Positions 13,457-26,060 of a stretch of DNA of 64,000 nt are shown here, one piece after another (the stretch's first letter is position 1; the number at the start of each line of letters is the position of its first letter). Both the position numbers and the translations under genes were made by a program. The notes under the pieces were generated by a model. The model did no database searches and was not told the DNA's origin. It saw nothing but the letters and a program-made list of their open reading frames with translations. The stretch covers positions 62,001 through 126,000 of the forward strand of contig CAUYLG010065517.1 of assembly GCA_963573385.1 (NCBI GenBank), in the 5' to 3' direction. This DNA comes from Cacajao melanocephalus (taxonomy: Eukaryota; Chordata; Mammalia; Primates; Pitheciidae).

Positions 13457-13873
<417 letters not shown>

Positions 13874-14952
13874 GGTGAAAGGCACTTCTAACTCAAAAGT
13901 GCACAGTCCAAAGTCTCATCTGAGACAAGGCTACTTTCTTCTGCCTATGAACCTGTAAAATCAATAGCAAGTTAGTTACATTCTAGATACAATGGGGATA
14001 CAGGTATTGGGTAAATAAAGCTGTTCCAAATGGGAGAAATTGGCCAAAACAAAAGGGTTACAGGGCCCATGCAAGTCCTAAATCCAGCAGGGCAGTCACA
14101 TTTTAAAGCTCCAAAATGACCTCCTTTGACTCCAGGTCTCACATCCAGGTCATGCTGATGCAAGAGGTGGGTTCCCATGGTCTTGGGCAGCTCTGCCCCT
14201 GTAGCTTGCAGGGTACCGCCTGCCTCCCAGTTACTTTCACGGGGTAGCACTGAGTGTCTGTGGCTTTTCCAGGCAAACGGTGCAAGCTGTTGGTGGATCT
14301 ACTATCCTGGGGTCTGGAGGATGGTGGCCCTCTTCTCACAGTTCCACTAGGTGGTACCCCAGTAGAGACTCTGTGTGGGAGCTCCAACCCCATCTTTCCC
14401 TTCCTCTGCCCTAGCAGAGGTTTCCATGAGCACCTGGCACCTGCAGCAAACTTCTGCCTGGGCATCCAGCCATTTCCATACATCCTCTGAAATCTAAGTG
14501 GAGGTTCCCAAACCCAATTCTTGATTTCTGTGCACTCTCAGGCTCAACACCAAGTGGAAACTGCCAAGGCTTGGAGCTTGCACCTCTGAAGCCGTGGCCC
14601 CAGCTCTATATTGGCCCCTTTCAGCCATGATTGGAGCCGCAGGGACACAGGGTACTAAGTCCCTAGGCTGCACACAGCATGGGGACCCTGGGTCCGGCCA
14701 CAAAACCATTTTTCCTTCTGGGCCTTCAGGCCTGTGATGGGAGGGGCTGTCGTGAAGACCTCTAACATGCTGAGGAGATGTCTTCCCCATTGTCCTGGGG
14801 ATTAACATTTCACTCCTTGTTACTTATGCAAATTTCTGCAGCTGGCTTGAATTTCTCCTCAGAAAATGGGTTTTCTTTTCTGCCACATTGTCAGGCTGCA
14901 AATCTTCTGAACTTTTATGCTCTGCTTTCCTTATAAATCTGAATGCCTTTAA

Positions 14953-15375
<423 letters not shown>

Positions 15376-15654
15376 TAAAACTTAACAAGAGTCACCTTTG
15401 GTCTGGTTCCCAACAAGTTCATTATCTCCATCTGAGACCACCTCAGCCTGGACCTTATTGTCCATATCGCTGTCAGGCTTTTGGTCAAAGCCATTCAACA
15501 AGTCTCTAGGGAGTTCGAAACTTTCCCATATTTTCCTGTCTTCTTCTGAGCCCTCCAAACTGTTCCAACCTCTGCCTGTTACGCAGTTCCAAAGTTGCTT
15601 TCATATTTTTGAGTATTTTTTCAGCAACACCCTACTCTACTGGTACCAATTTAC

Positions 15655-16006
15655 TGTATTAGTTCATTTTCATGCTGCTGATGAAGACATACCTGAGACT
15701 GGGAAGAAAAAGAGGTTTAATTGGACTTATAGTCCCAGATGACTGGGGAGGCCTTAGAATCATGGCAGGAGGTGAAAGGCACTTCTTACATGGTAGTGGC
15801 AGGAGAAAATGCAGAAGATACAAAAATGGAAACCCCTGATAAAACCATCAGATCTTATGAGACTTACTCACTACCACAGAACATTATGGGGGAAACCACC
15901 CCCATCATTCCAATTATCTCCCACCAGATCCCTCCCACAACATGTGGGAATTATAGGAGTACAATTCAAGATGAGATTTGTGTGGGGACACAGCCAAACC
16001 ATATCA
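15655..16006 (-). repeat. THE1 5' LTR
   Basis: A complete 352-bp LTR in reverse, from TGTATTAGTTCATTTTCATG to CAGCCAAACCATATCA. Confidence 0.93.
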
Positions 16007-16129
16007 CATTTGTATTATTTTTATATCATCTGTGTGTGCCCCCCTCCATATTCCTTCATGAACATGGATAGTGGTGCTGAAAATGTACTTTCTGTTGGAC
16101 TTCCAATTTTAGGCCAGGCTTAGGCCTAG

Positions 16130-16395
16130 GTTGTTGAATTATTAATGAAAACATCTAGAGACAGAAAGTAGAATGGTGGTTACCAGGGACTGGGGCAGAG
16201 GGAAATGGGGAGTTCATGCGTAATGGGTACCATGTTTCAGTTTGGGAAAGTGAAAAAGTTCTAAAGGCACGTGATGGTGATGGCTATACAACAATGTGAA
16301 TGTACCTAATGCCACTGAATGATACCTTGACATGTGGTAGAAATGGTAATTTTATGTTAGGTATATGTTACCACAATTAAAGAAAAGTGAAAAAA
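16130..16395 (+). mobile_element. L1M 3' end fragment
   Basis: GAGACAGAAAGTAGAATGG, GGTTACCAGGGACTGGGG and a poly-A-like end (AATTAAAGAAAAGTGAAAAA) match the 3' UTR of L1M elements. Confidence 0.75.
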
Positions 16396-17124
16396 AGATC
16401 AGAGGGAAAATTCAATGGAAGCCTTAGGAAATGGTCGGGGAGGCCAATTCCAAACCAACATACATTCTAAAATGTCAGAAATTGTCAGTTAGCAAAGTAG
16501 GGATTAATTAGATTTTACACTTATATGTTTTTGTTGACATTTCTGGGAATAAAGAGAGAAGAGTGGGATCATTCCTCTTCTATGTCAGTTCTAGAAACTT
16601 CTCTGTGTTCTTCACTTTGGTGCTTGCATGAGTATGTGCAAATGTGTGTGTGGGTGTGTTTGCAAACATGGACAATGGCTGGTGGGTTTGCTACTTTATT
16701 TCTAGTATTTCTGTGCCACCTTATTAATGGGAGAGCTGTGGGATCAGGTCTCTGGATATAACCCTGTCCTTCCTTAGTGCTTCTGAGTTCAAACTGAGTA
16801 ATTCACAAAATACATCTGCATCGGGACTGATTCAGAGAGTTCATTTTCTCAAAGGGCAAAAAACTTTTTGTTTTTGGTAGAAATTAAAGATGTGTTTGTA
16901 AAGACCCTCACTTCTTTTTCACCAAATGCATTGCCATTCTTCCCTTTAATCCCATGAGGTGGTTTTATGGGGTGGCACATAATTTGGAGCTCATGGAAGG
17001 CCTAAGAACCATTAACCAACTGAGCTAACCAGGTTCCTCCGTTAGTTTAATTTCAAATTGAATTCTCTGTCCTCCATGATTGAAAGAGTACATTCAATTC
17101 TTGTAACAGTTTTTGTATGCATGA

Positions 17125-17230
17125 CTGACAACCCTTGCTAGATCATAAGCAGTTTGGGGGCAGGGATGGTGTCTTATTCATGTCTGTACCCCATGCATCA
17201 TCTAGTGTTCAATAAGGAATTGTTTATGGA
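17125..17230 (+). repeat. L2 3' end fragment
   Basis: GATCATAAGCAGTTTGGGG, GGATGGTGTCTTATTCATGT and GTGTTCAATAAGGAATTG follow the L2 3' pattern. Confidence 0.6.
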
Positions 17231-18261
17231 AATGGATTACATGATTAAATTAGAAATATAATACAGGCTGATTTATTCCATCTCTGGACTTGCCTTGCTT
17301 ACTGGATGCTTATTACAATGACCTGAAACACTTCAGAAGCCTTAAGTGCTCTCTGAATTATCGAAGGAAGATGAGCTTGGACTAGTAGAGTGTTTGTGCT
17401 TAGTGCCTATTACTGGATTCTGATCCTTTGGAAACAAATTAATCCACAGGGATATATTATTTCTTTATGTTCTGAATGTTTGGTTAACCTGAATGTCTTA
17501 AGATCTTATGCCCCAACCGTGACAGATGGGATTAAAAGAAGAGAACATATTCCTTTATGCTTCCACTATAAATTTATACGCAACTTATGTTTTGTCCTTG
17601 CTCCCATTCCTCCCTTCCCTGCAAGCTTCCAGAATTCTGTGTAACTGGGGCAGCATTTCTGGGGCTCCCCGCAGTTGGCAAGAGCAAGTCACTGTGTGAG
17701 CAAGTCCTGGGCTCTGTTATCTTCGGATGCTCAAGTCAGGAAGTAGGGGGCTGGAGGTCATTGTGCTCATTTCCCCAGAGATGATCAATGCTACTCCCAC
17801 CCCTTTTAGGAGCTGGCATGTGCCATGATCGTAGCTCAGTGGGATCCTTAATGCCTATGATCTCAGCTTAACAGGACAAAGATTCCAAGCCTGTTTCTGT
17901 ACTGGGAGGCAAAGCAGGATGTATGGGCCTGGAGTGAAGCTTTGTTCCACTTCTCGCCACAGGCCATGGTATGACTACAGCTGTGTCTAGTGCAGTCTGG
18001 TTTTACTTTCATGCCTGATTTGTGATGTGGCAGGTCCTGAGATTAGAGCTCTGTGTGCACCAGTAGAGTCAAGAGACTTTGGCCTGGTCACTTGGCTACT
18101 TGCAGGGGGTTCTGGAAAGTCCAATTCTCTGAATCTCAGTTGTCTTTAACATAAAAGGAAAGCTGTAGTTTCTGGTCTGGTTGATTCCTATGGTTTTGGT
18201 TGGGAGTGAATGAAATTAATGTAGATTAAAAACACATTTTGAGTAGCAAAGTGCTATGCAA

Positions 18262-18485
18262 TCTAATAATAATAACATTTTAATCTTATCATATGTGCCA
18301 GGCACTGTTCTAGGCTGTTTACAAATAGTAACTCATTTAGTTGAATGCTCACAACCACCTTATGAGAGAACTACTGTTAATATCACCACTTTACAGGAAA
18401 CTGAGGTGCAGAGAGGTTATGTAACTTGTGGAAGGTCACACAACCAGCAAGTGGTACAATCAGGGTTTGAACCAGGCCATGAGGA
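18262..18485 (-). repeat. MIR, minus orientation
   Basis: ATGTGCCAGGCACTGTTCTA through TTTACAGGAAACTGAGGTGC and GGTCACACAACCAGCAAGTG to GGTTTGAACCAG is a nearly full-length reverse MIR. Confidence 0.9.
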
Positions 18486-19125
18486 GTCAGCATTTGTTAT
18501 TGTTCCTATTCCGAGAGCATAGCTGGGAGGGGAATGTAGCGCTGGTTTGGAGAACACATCAAGCCAGCCTCCTGTCACCCACTGAGAGAGATGAGATCCT
18601 CGCCATACATGACAGCACAGCCAGCTATCCACGATCTGCCGCAACAGATCAGTCTTGCAGGGACACAGATCGCTCAGCTAGTGAACATTCACGTATTATT
18701 CAATGAATAGCTGGAGTCAATGGTTGGATCTCATTTAGAGGCATGCTCTGGCATTCCAGTTTCACATCATTTGCTTTCCAGGCCCACTCCAGGATGAAAG
18801 TACTGATGTGCCATAAAGGACCAACAGGCAAGATGTTGGAGGGTTCAGGAGCCACCAAGGTTGTGTTCGTGCTGACCTGTTGGCATAGGGTACAGCAGTG
18901 CCAGCTGCTCTGCTAAACCGAGCCGCTGAGATGCTGTGTTGATTTCTACACGTTCCAGGCAAACACTTCTGAGGATTGTCAGGATTTTCAACATGGGTTG
19001 ACCCCGGGACCACTGAGCCAGCATCTATCTTTATCAGGTGTACCGAGAGATGACCTTTAAACCGAGGGATGTTCTCCAGATGCAGTTCCAGCTGGGCCAG
19101 TAAGATCTGCATGTTGATGGTGCTG

Positions 19126-19146
19126 TTTTCTCTTTCCTTCCCAGGC
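19126..19146 (+). other. Exon 2 splice acceptor
   Basis: A strong polypyrimidine run (TTTTCTCTTTCCTTCCCAG) leads directly into GC AGC CGG. It is free of other AG dinucleotides, so the exon start is well defined. Confidence 0.9.
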
Positions 19147-20118
19147 AGCCGGGATTGCTTACCACCTGCAGCGTGCTTTCGGAGGCGGCGGCTGGCACGG
19201 AGACCGGGCTACATGAGAAGCCCGACAGGGCCCGGGATCGGGTTCCTTTCCCCAGCAGTGGGCACACTGTTCCGGGCCCCAGGAGGGGTGTCTGGCGAGG
19301 AGTCCCACCGCTCGGAGTCCAGAGCTAGACAGTGTGGCCTTGACCCAAGAGGCCTGTTGGTTGGGAACCCTGCTTCCAAGAGCACAGCAGCCCCTGCTGT
19401 GACCTCTGTGAGAGGAACCTCAGTACACTTTGGGATTCAGCTCAGAGGTGGCACCAGATTGCCCGACAGGCTAAGCAGGCCTTGTGGCCCTGGGAATGCT
19501 GGGTGGCAGCAAGAGTTTTCAGCCATGGACAGTTCTGAGACCCTGGACGCCAGCTGGGAGGCAGCCTGCAGCGAAGGAGCAAGCAGTACCCGGGCAGCAG
19601 GCTCTCTGCCATCAGCGGAGTTGAGTAGCTGCAGCCCTGGCTGTGGTCCTGAGGCCCCCTCAACCCCTCCTGGCTCTCACAGTGCCTTTGCCTCAAGCTT
19701 TAGCTTTATTCAGCTCTCACTTGGTTCTGCCGGGGAACGTGGAGAAGCAGAAGGCTGCCCACCATCCAGAGAGACCGAGTCCCCTTGCCAGAGCACCCAG
19801 GAGATGGGAGCCAAAGCTACCAGCTTGGATGAGCCTCATGAAGACCCTCGATGCCTCCCTCGGCCCTTCAGTCTCTTGGCTACACGAGCCTTGGCAGACT
19901 CGGCCCAGGCTGCAGGGAACAGCTCTAGGCCAGAACATGAGACACATTCTTTACGGGATATGGATCTTGGCTCCTCCTGTTCTCTGGATCCCTCATTGGC
20001 TGGCTGTGGTGGTGATGGGAGCAGCGACTTGGGGGATGCCCACTCTTGGGACACCCTGCTCAGGAAATGGGAGCCAGCGTTGCGGGACTGCCTGCTGAGA
20101 AACCGGAGGCAGGTGGAG
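19145..20118 (+). CDS. DISC1: DISC1 exon 2, N-terminal head domain
   Basis: This exon encodes most of the N-terminal head of DISC1, a scaffold protein of centrosome, mitochondria and nucleus that binds PDE4, GSK3-beta, NDEL1 and other neurodevelopmental partners. The translation is recognisable throughout: an arginine-rich nuclear-localisation motif (RRRRLARRPG), the LSP site matching human Ser58, the TPPGS motif known as an FBXW7 degron, the Ser/Phe-rich stretch (SSFSFIQLS) and the WDTLLRKWEP end. A pyrimidine tract and CAG (19126-19144) precede it and GAG|gtcagt follows. The first two bases complete a Gly codon begun in exon 1 (phase 1), and the exon ends on a whole codon. Its 974 bases are two codons fewer than human as I recall it. 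About 40 of 324 residues differ from the remembered human protein. The residue aligned with human polymorphic Arg264 is Arg. Exon 1, with the true start codon, lies upstream of the window. Confidence 0.96.
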
Positions 20119-20124
20119 GTCAGT
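20116..20124 (+). other. Exon 2 splice donor
   Basis: GAG|gtcagt matches the donor consensus at +1, +2, +4, +5 and +6, with C rather than A or G at +3. The open frame continues through it for 17 codons to a TAG at 20167-20169, so intron 2 retention would give a short altered C-terminus. Confidence 0.85.
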
Positions 20125-20634
20125 GTCTCCTCCCCTCTGCGGCCCGAAATTGTTGTGAGCTCAGATTAGCACTGGGCAGAGGGCAGGAAATGAGGGGTTC
20201 TGGACTCGGCTGACTTCCTCCTGGAAGCTGCGGCAGCTCCTTTTTGAGCTGGCTGCACAAGGCTGTGGCTGCCATTCTGTCCCTTTGAATTGGACACCAA
20301 TCTGCTCTCCTTTTTGTCTTCTCTGTCACTTAGGTGCTCAGATTTGCTTTCCATCAGGCCACAGGCTCCTCAGCAGGTCCTGGCCTAGGTGAGATGTGGT
20401 TCACTCAGCCCAGCTCTGCTTTGAGACAGGAAACTAGGGGCAGGGGCAATTGAGCTGGGTGATGTTTGGAAGGGGTTGAGAGATATAAAAATGAGCATGC
20501 TGTGCATCAGGGCGATCCTGCTCTTCATCCGCTTCACTCATTCCCTTTCATCTTGCTGCGGTGGGCGCTGCCTTCCATAGGGTCAGGAGGCTTTGCTTCT
20601 GGTTATTGAACCTCTTTGGCTCTCAGTTTCCATA

Positions 20635-20922
20635 GTTTTTTGTTTTTTAGATGGAGTCTTGCTGTATCACCCATGCTGGTGTAGTGGCGTTATCTTGGCT
20701 CACTGCTACCTCTGCCTCCCAGGTTCAAGCAGTTCTCTACCTCATCCTCCCAAGTAGCCAGGATTACAGTGCACCACCATGCCCGGCTAATTTTTGTATT
20801 TTTTAGTACAGACGAGGTTTTACCATCTTGGTCAGGCTAGTTTTGAACTCCTGACCTCATGATCCACCCGCCTCAGCCTTCCAAAGTGCTGGGATTACAG
20901 GCGTGAGCCTCCACGCCCGACC
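20635..20922 (-). mobile_element. Alu, full length, minus orientation
   Basis: TTTTTTAGATGGAGTCTTGC to GTGAGCCTCCACGCCCGACC. Several small deletions relative to the usual Alu. It lies 517 bp past exon 2. Confidence 0.95.
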
Positions 20923-21177
20923 AGTTTCCATATTTAAAGATAACACCAACTCATAGGATTGTTCTAAGGCTCAAATGAGAATTTAGCTGCTTTGGAAATA
21001 AGGACGAACTGGAGACACGTAAGCCCCAGCCTTATGATGATGCTATTCATCCAGTTATCTGAGAGGTGGGTATAGCCAGAAGTAGGCAGGGTTTCTCTAC
21101 CCACAAAAATACCCGAGAAGCCCAGGTAGAGATGCACTGTGGCTGATCTGTTGCCAGACTGTGTTTTAATCCTGGGG

Positions 21178-21345
21178 TGTGTGTGTGCATATCTGTGTGT
21201 GTGCACACAGGTGTGCATGTATGTGTGCGTGCATGTTTGTACTGTGTGTGCATGTGTGTGCACACATGTGTATGCAATTGTGTATATATTTGCACATGCA
21301 TGTGCACTTATGTGTTTGTGCATGTGTGTGTGCATGTGTTCATGT
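21178..21345. repeat. TG/CA-rich alternating purine-pyrimidine tract
   Basis: About 170 bases of TGTGTGCA, TGTATGTG and CACACATG motifs with few interruptions. Such alternation favours Z-DNA. ORFs rich in Cys/Val here are artefacts. Confidence 0.9.
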
Positions 21346-21864
21346 GAGTAGGGAAGTGGAGCACCCACTCATCAGGCATTTGGGAGGAGTAAACTGCAGA
21401 AGTTCATGTTCATTCCTGGAAATAGCATCTACCTTCAGTTCTTATCTACAGTCTGATGTTCCTAGTCCTGTCCCTGTTTGCCCTGTTTCAGCCCTCAGGG
21501 ACCTCAGCCCAGCCCTCTGATTTATCATGCAGAGAAGGAGTGAGGCCAGAGCAGAGATGTAGGCCTGTATTTTGGGTGATGTTTGGAGTCTTCCAGTAAG
21601 TCATTGCCCAAACCAGTGCTTCTGTCTTTCCCCCAAACCTGTTCTAAAGGGCCTCCAATATTGATTGATTTGAATGCATGGAATGGCCAGAAGCCACACC
21701 GTCTTCCACAGCTCCCTTTTCCTCATTCCATGTCTGGCCAGCCTCCAAGCCCTCTCAGTCCTACCGCTAATCTGTCTCTCACCGCCATGGCTGCTGCCCT
21801 GGCTCAAGTCCTTGTTATCTTTCAACTGGGTTTTGCAAGGTTTAGGCCATGTTTCTCTTCTCCA

Positions 21865-21957
21865 GTTAATTAAACTAAATGTGGTCATATGTGCAAAGTG
21901 CTTCAGACAGGGGCTGGCACCTAGCAAGCACCCAGAAATTGCCCATTGTCATCATTA
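21865..21957 (+). repeat. MIR 3' fragment
   Basis: TGTGCAAAGTGCTTCAGACA, GGCTGGCACCTAGCAAGCAC. Confidence 0.6.
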
Positions 21958-22148
21958 GAGAAATAGCTCCAATTTAGAGAGTTTGAGTGAAGAGCAAATG
22001 AAGTTCTCCCTTCTGCCCATTGCTCAAATTAAATTCTCATCTTATCTCAAATGGTAGAATCTGGACACAATTTTTCTGTAGTCTAAATGTTGTTGTCTAT
22101 GGTAATCCCACACCTGGGAAGGGAAAAACATGACACTATCTTCAATTA

Positions 22149-22815
<667 letters not shown>

Positions 22816-23230
22816 TACTTGAGTACCTGTTGTGTTGGAGAGGCATTAACAGAGTAGTGGGGATGACAGAAATAACTCAGTCCAGGACATAGGACTTACA
22901 GGAAGGCAGAGTTTGCCTCAATCAGAGGAAGAACCTCTTGACAGTGGGAGCTGTCTGTGATAAGGCAGGCTGCCCAGGGACTTGTTTTCCCACGGTGTTT
23001 AGGCAGAGGCCCCAGACTGCTCACTGGGGTTGCGGCTAATGTCCTTGGGACACGGCAGAAGGTCGAGTGAAGGATATCCAAAGAGATCCTTTCAAAGAGT
23101 AGGATTTCTAGTGTTTGGGAGCCTTTTTGATATTATGTTCTAATTGCTTAACCTCCTTTCCCTTCTACTTAAGTAAAAATGAGAATCTCAGGAATGCAAG
23201 TTTCAGTTTCTTCTAAAAGATGGTTGTTCC

Positions 23231-24196
23231 TCAGTATTCGTGGATTCTGTATGCGTGAACTCGTCTACTTGCTAAAATTTGTTGTTAACTCCAAAATCAA
23301 TACTCACAGCACTCTTCCGTTCATTTTTAATATTGATTTTATTTTTTAAGAGATGGGGTATCTCTCTGTCATCCAGACTGGGGTGCAGTGGTGTGATCAT
23401 AACTCACCGTAATCTTGAACTCCCTGGCTCAAGCGATTCTCCTGCCTCAGCCTCCCTAATGGCTGAGACTACAGGTACATGCCACTATGCCCAGCTAGTT
23501 TTTTTTTTTTTTTTGGGTATAGATGGGGGTCTTACCATGTTGCCCAGACTAGTCTTGAACTCCTGGCCTCAAGCGATCATCTTGCCTCCACCTCCCAAGG
23601 TACTGGGATTACAGGCGTGAGCCGCCATACTTTGTGGTCATTTTTGAACCTGCACAGAGTGACAAAAAATTTGGGTCACCTGATATGCATGCTTTCTACT
23701 TAGGTCAAACAAGGTCAGACCAGATGACATTCTGCCTTCTCTTTCATACTGAAAACTAGTATCCTTTTCATGGTCTATTTAATGCTATCTTTTTTTTACA
23801 TTTTTGTGTTCTTTATTGGTGATTTTGCCATTTCAAATGGCTCCCAAGCACAGTGCTAGTGCTTTCTAGTGCTCCTAAGCACAAGAAGGCTGTGATGGGC
23901 CTAATGGAGACGATATGGGTGCTCCATAAACTTCCTTCAGGCATGTGTTAGAGTGCTGTTGGCCAGAGTGCAATGCTCATGGATCAATAATACACATTAA
24001 ATAAGGTGTTTTTAAACAGAAACACACATAGAACAGGGTTATATGTTGATTGGTTGAGGAATGTGTTGTGACTAGGGGCTCATGGGAACCTACCCTGTAT
24101 CTCTCCTAGGAGCAATGCTTCATTATTCCCTAATTCAGTATTCACAGACATTTTATAGAATGTAACTACAGTACTATGAATAAGGAGAATCGACTG
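23231..24196 (+). mobile_element. Tigger-type transposon with transposase N-terminal remnant
   Basis: The end GAGAATCGACTG followed by TG is a Tigger-like inverted terminus. The stretch 23833-24005 is a decayed copy of the start of a pogo/Tigger transposase: ATGGCTCCCAAGCACAGTGC opens it, followed by the codons for KKAVMGLMETI and a helix-turn-helix region. The rest of the transposase is absent, so this is an internal-deletion derivative. An Alu interrupts it at about 23333-23632. The left end is decayed. Confidence 0.75.
23333..23632 (-). mobile_element. Alu inside Tigger-type element
   Basis: TTTTTTAAGAGATGGGGTAT to GGCGTGAGCCGCCATAC. The short repeat TCATTTTT occurs on both sides. Confidence 0.93.
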
Positions 24197-25429
24197 TGTC
24201 TATTTTACGCTGTTTAGAAATCGCTGCCCAGAGAGATTTCCAGGGGTTGTGTGGGACTGAGAAGATGGTAATAAAGGCAGTTGGTAACCAGGCGTGCAGC
24301 GGAGGGAAGTGGAGTGGGCCCCGCAAGGTAGGCTCCACCTAAGGCCATAGAAACTGCTGAGAAAGGAAGGACGATGGCTGCAGGGCATTGCAGGACCTAC
24401 CACAGGCAGGGTGGTGGCACCGTGCAAGACATGGCCACTGGGGCTGTGCCTCCAGCAAAGATGGGCATTCAGACATGTCCCAGGGCAGTCCATTCAAGAT
24501 CTTACAGACATCACTGGATGGGGCGGACATGGTGGGGTGGACTTTGGCTGTAAATGAATTTTTTTCCGACCCTGTTTCCTGCATTTCTTCGGCTTCTGTT
24601 CTAATTAATGTTTAACGATACTGTCATTTGGGTGTGGTGATGGTAACGCTACAGCTTTATGTGGCCCTCAAACCATTCACACAGCCTTTCTTCTATCCCT
24701 AATATATAGGACTAAGTTACTGGTAAACTTTCCAGTTGTAATATAGAGCAATTCAAGGACAAAGGGGTTAATATCATTCTTTCATTCATTCGGAAAGCAT
24801 TTTTCAGTTACTACTATGTCTTATGTTAGGCTTTGGAGATTGTATTAGTTAGGATAGGCTAGTAACAGGCACTACATTAGAGACTCAACACAACAAAATT
24901 GTGTTTCTTGCATATGCTTCATGTTTGACAGAGGTTTTTAGGGGGGGCTCTGCCCCATAGAATCACTCAAGAACCCAGCCTGCGCCATCTGAACATATGG
25001 CCCCCTTAGTCATTGACATGAGGAAGAGAATGTTAGGAAGTCCTTGCTTCAGCATAGTGGTAACCCCACCATTTCCACTCATACCCCTATTCAGCAGAAC
25101 AAGGAGAAAGGCACTTGTACTCTTTCCATGTGCCTAGAGCAGTGGAGAATCAAGTAAGTGTAAGTACTAGCATCTTATACATGGATGCAAAATAGTTCTT
25201 CCCTCCAGATGCTCAAGGTTGAATGATGTGCACCCACAAAACCAAACAGCAAAACGATGAGTATAACCGATGTAATCAGTACTCCATTCTTCCAGTGGCT
25301 CAGAAAAAAACCAAAAACCAAAAAACCCAAACAAACCTTGGCATCATCCTGGTGTGTCTCCCTCAGACCCCACCTGTGATGTGTTAGCAAATCCCATTGG
25401 CTCTATGTTTAACCAGCCATCTTCTGATT

Positions 25430-26040
25430 ATATCCAGAATCAGATCACATCTCACCATCTTCACTGTTGTCACCATCCTCACTATCATCCACGCTCCTGG
25501 CATCTCCTTCCTGAATGTTCCCATAGCCTCCTACCTGGCCTCCCTTCTTCTGCCCTTACTAACAGCAGCCAGAGTGAAACTGTCTAAAACATCAGTGAGA
25601 TCATGTGCTCTTCTGCCCCAGGCCCTCCAGTGGTACCCCATGAACTTTAGAGTAAAACCAGAACTTTAAAATGGTCTTTGTGTCTCTTCTTGCCACCATC
25701 CTCATTACCTCTCTGACCTCATTCTCTACAGTTTTCTCTGCCATCAATCCACCCCAGAGGCAGTGGCAATCTTGCTTCCATTTGCTTTTCATTTCATTTT
25801 CACTTCTCACTTTCTTACCAGAAACACTTCTGCGTGAGCTTTTGTACTGGCTCTTCCTCTGTGGGAATGTTTTTCTCCCAGACAGCCTCATGGTTCAGTC
25901 CCTTACTGCTTTTAAATCTTTGCATAAATGTCACCGTCTCAAGGAGATCAGATTTCAAATTGCAATCCCCACCTCTACTAGCATCCCTGATCCCCCTAAC
26001 TTGGTTCTCCCTTTTCCTTTCTCATAGTCTTAATCCCTTG
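25430..26040 (+). repeat. L2 LINE, first part
   Basis: CCTCCAGTGGTACCCCATGA, CTTGCCACCATCCTCATTAC and CTTTGCATAAATGTCACCGT form the standard L2 3' region. It resumes at 26768 after the Tigger insertion. Confidence 0.75.
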
Positions 26041-26060
26041 CTAAGGTGCCATAAAACTTA

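Noticed and set aside
19442..20098. Other-frame ORFs overlapping DISC1 exon 2 on both strands (151 codons at 19643-20098 and others)
   Set aside because: They are shadows of the GC-rich exon; the DISC1 frame explains the sequence and they resemble no known protein.
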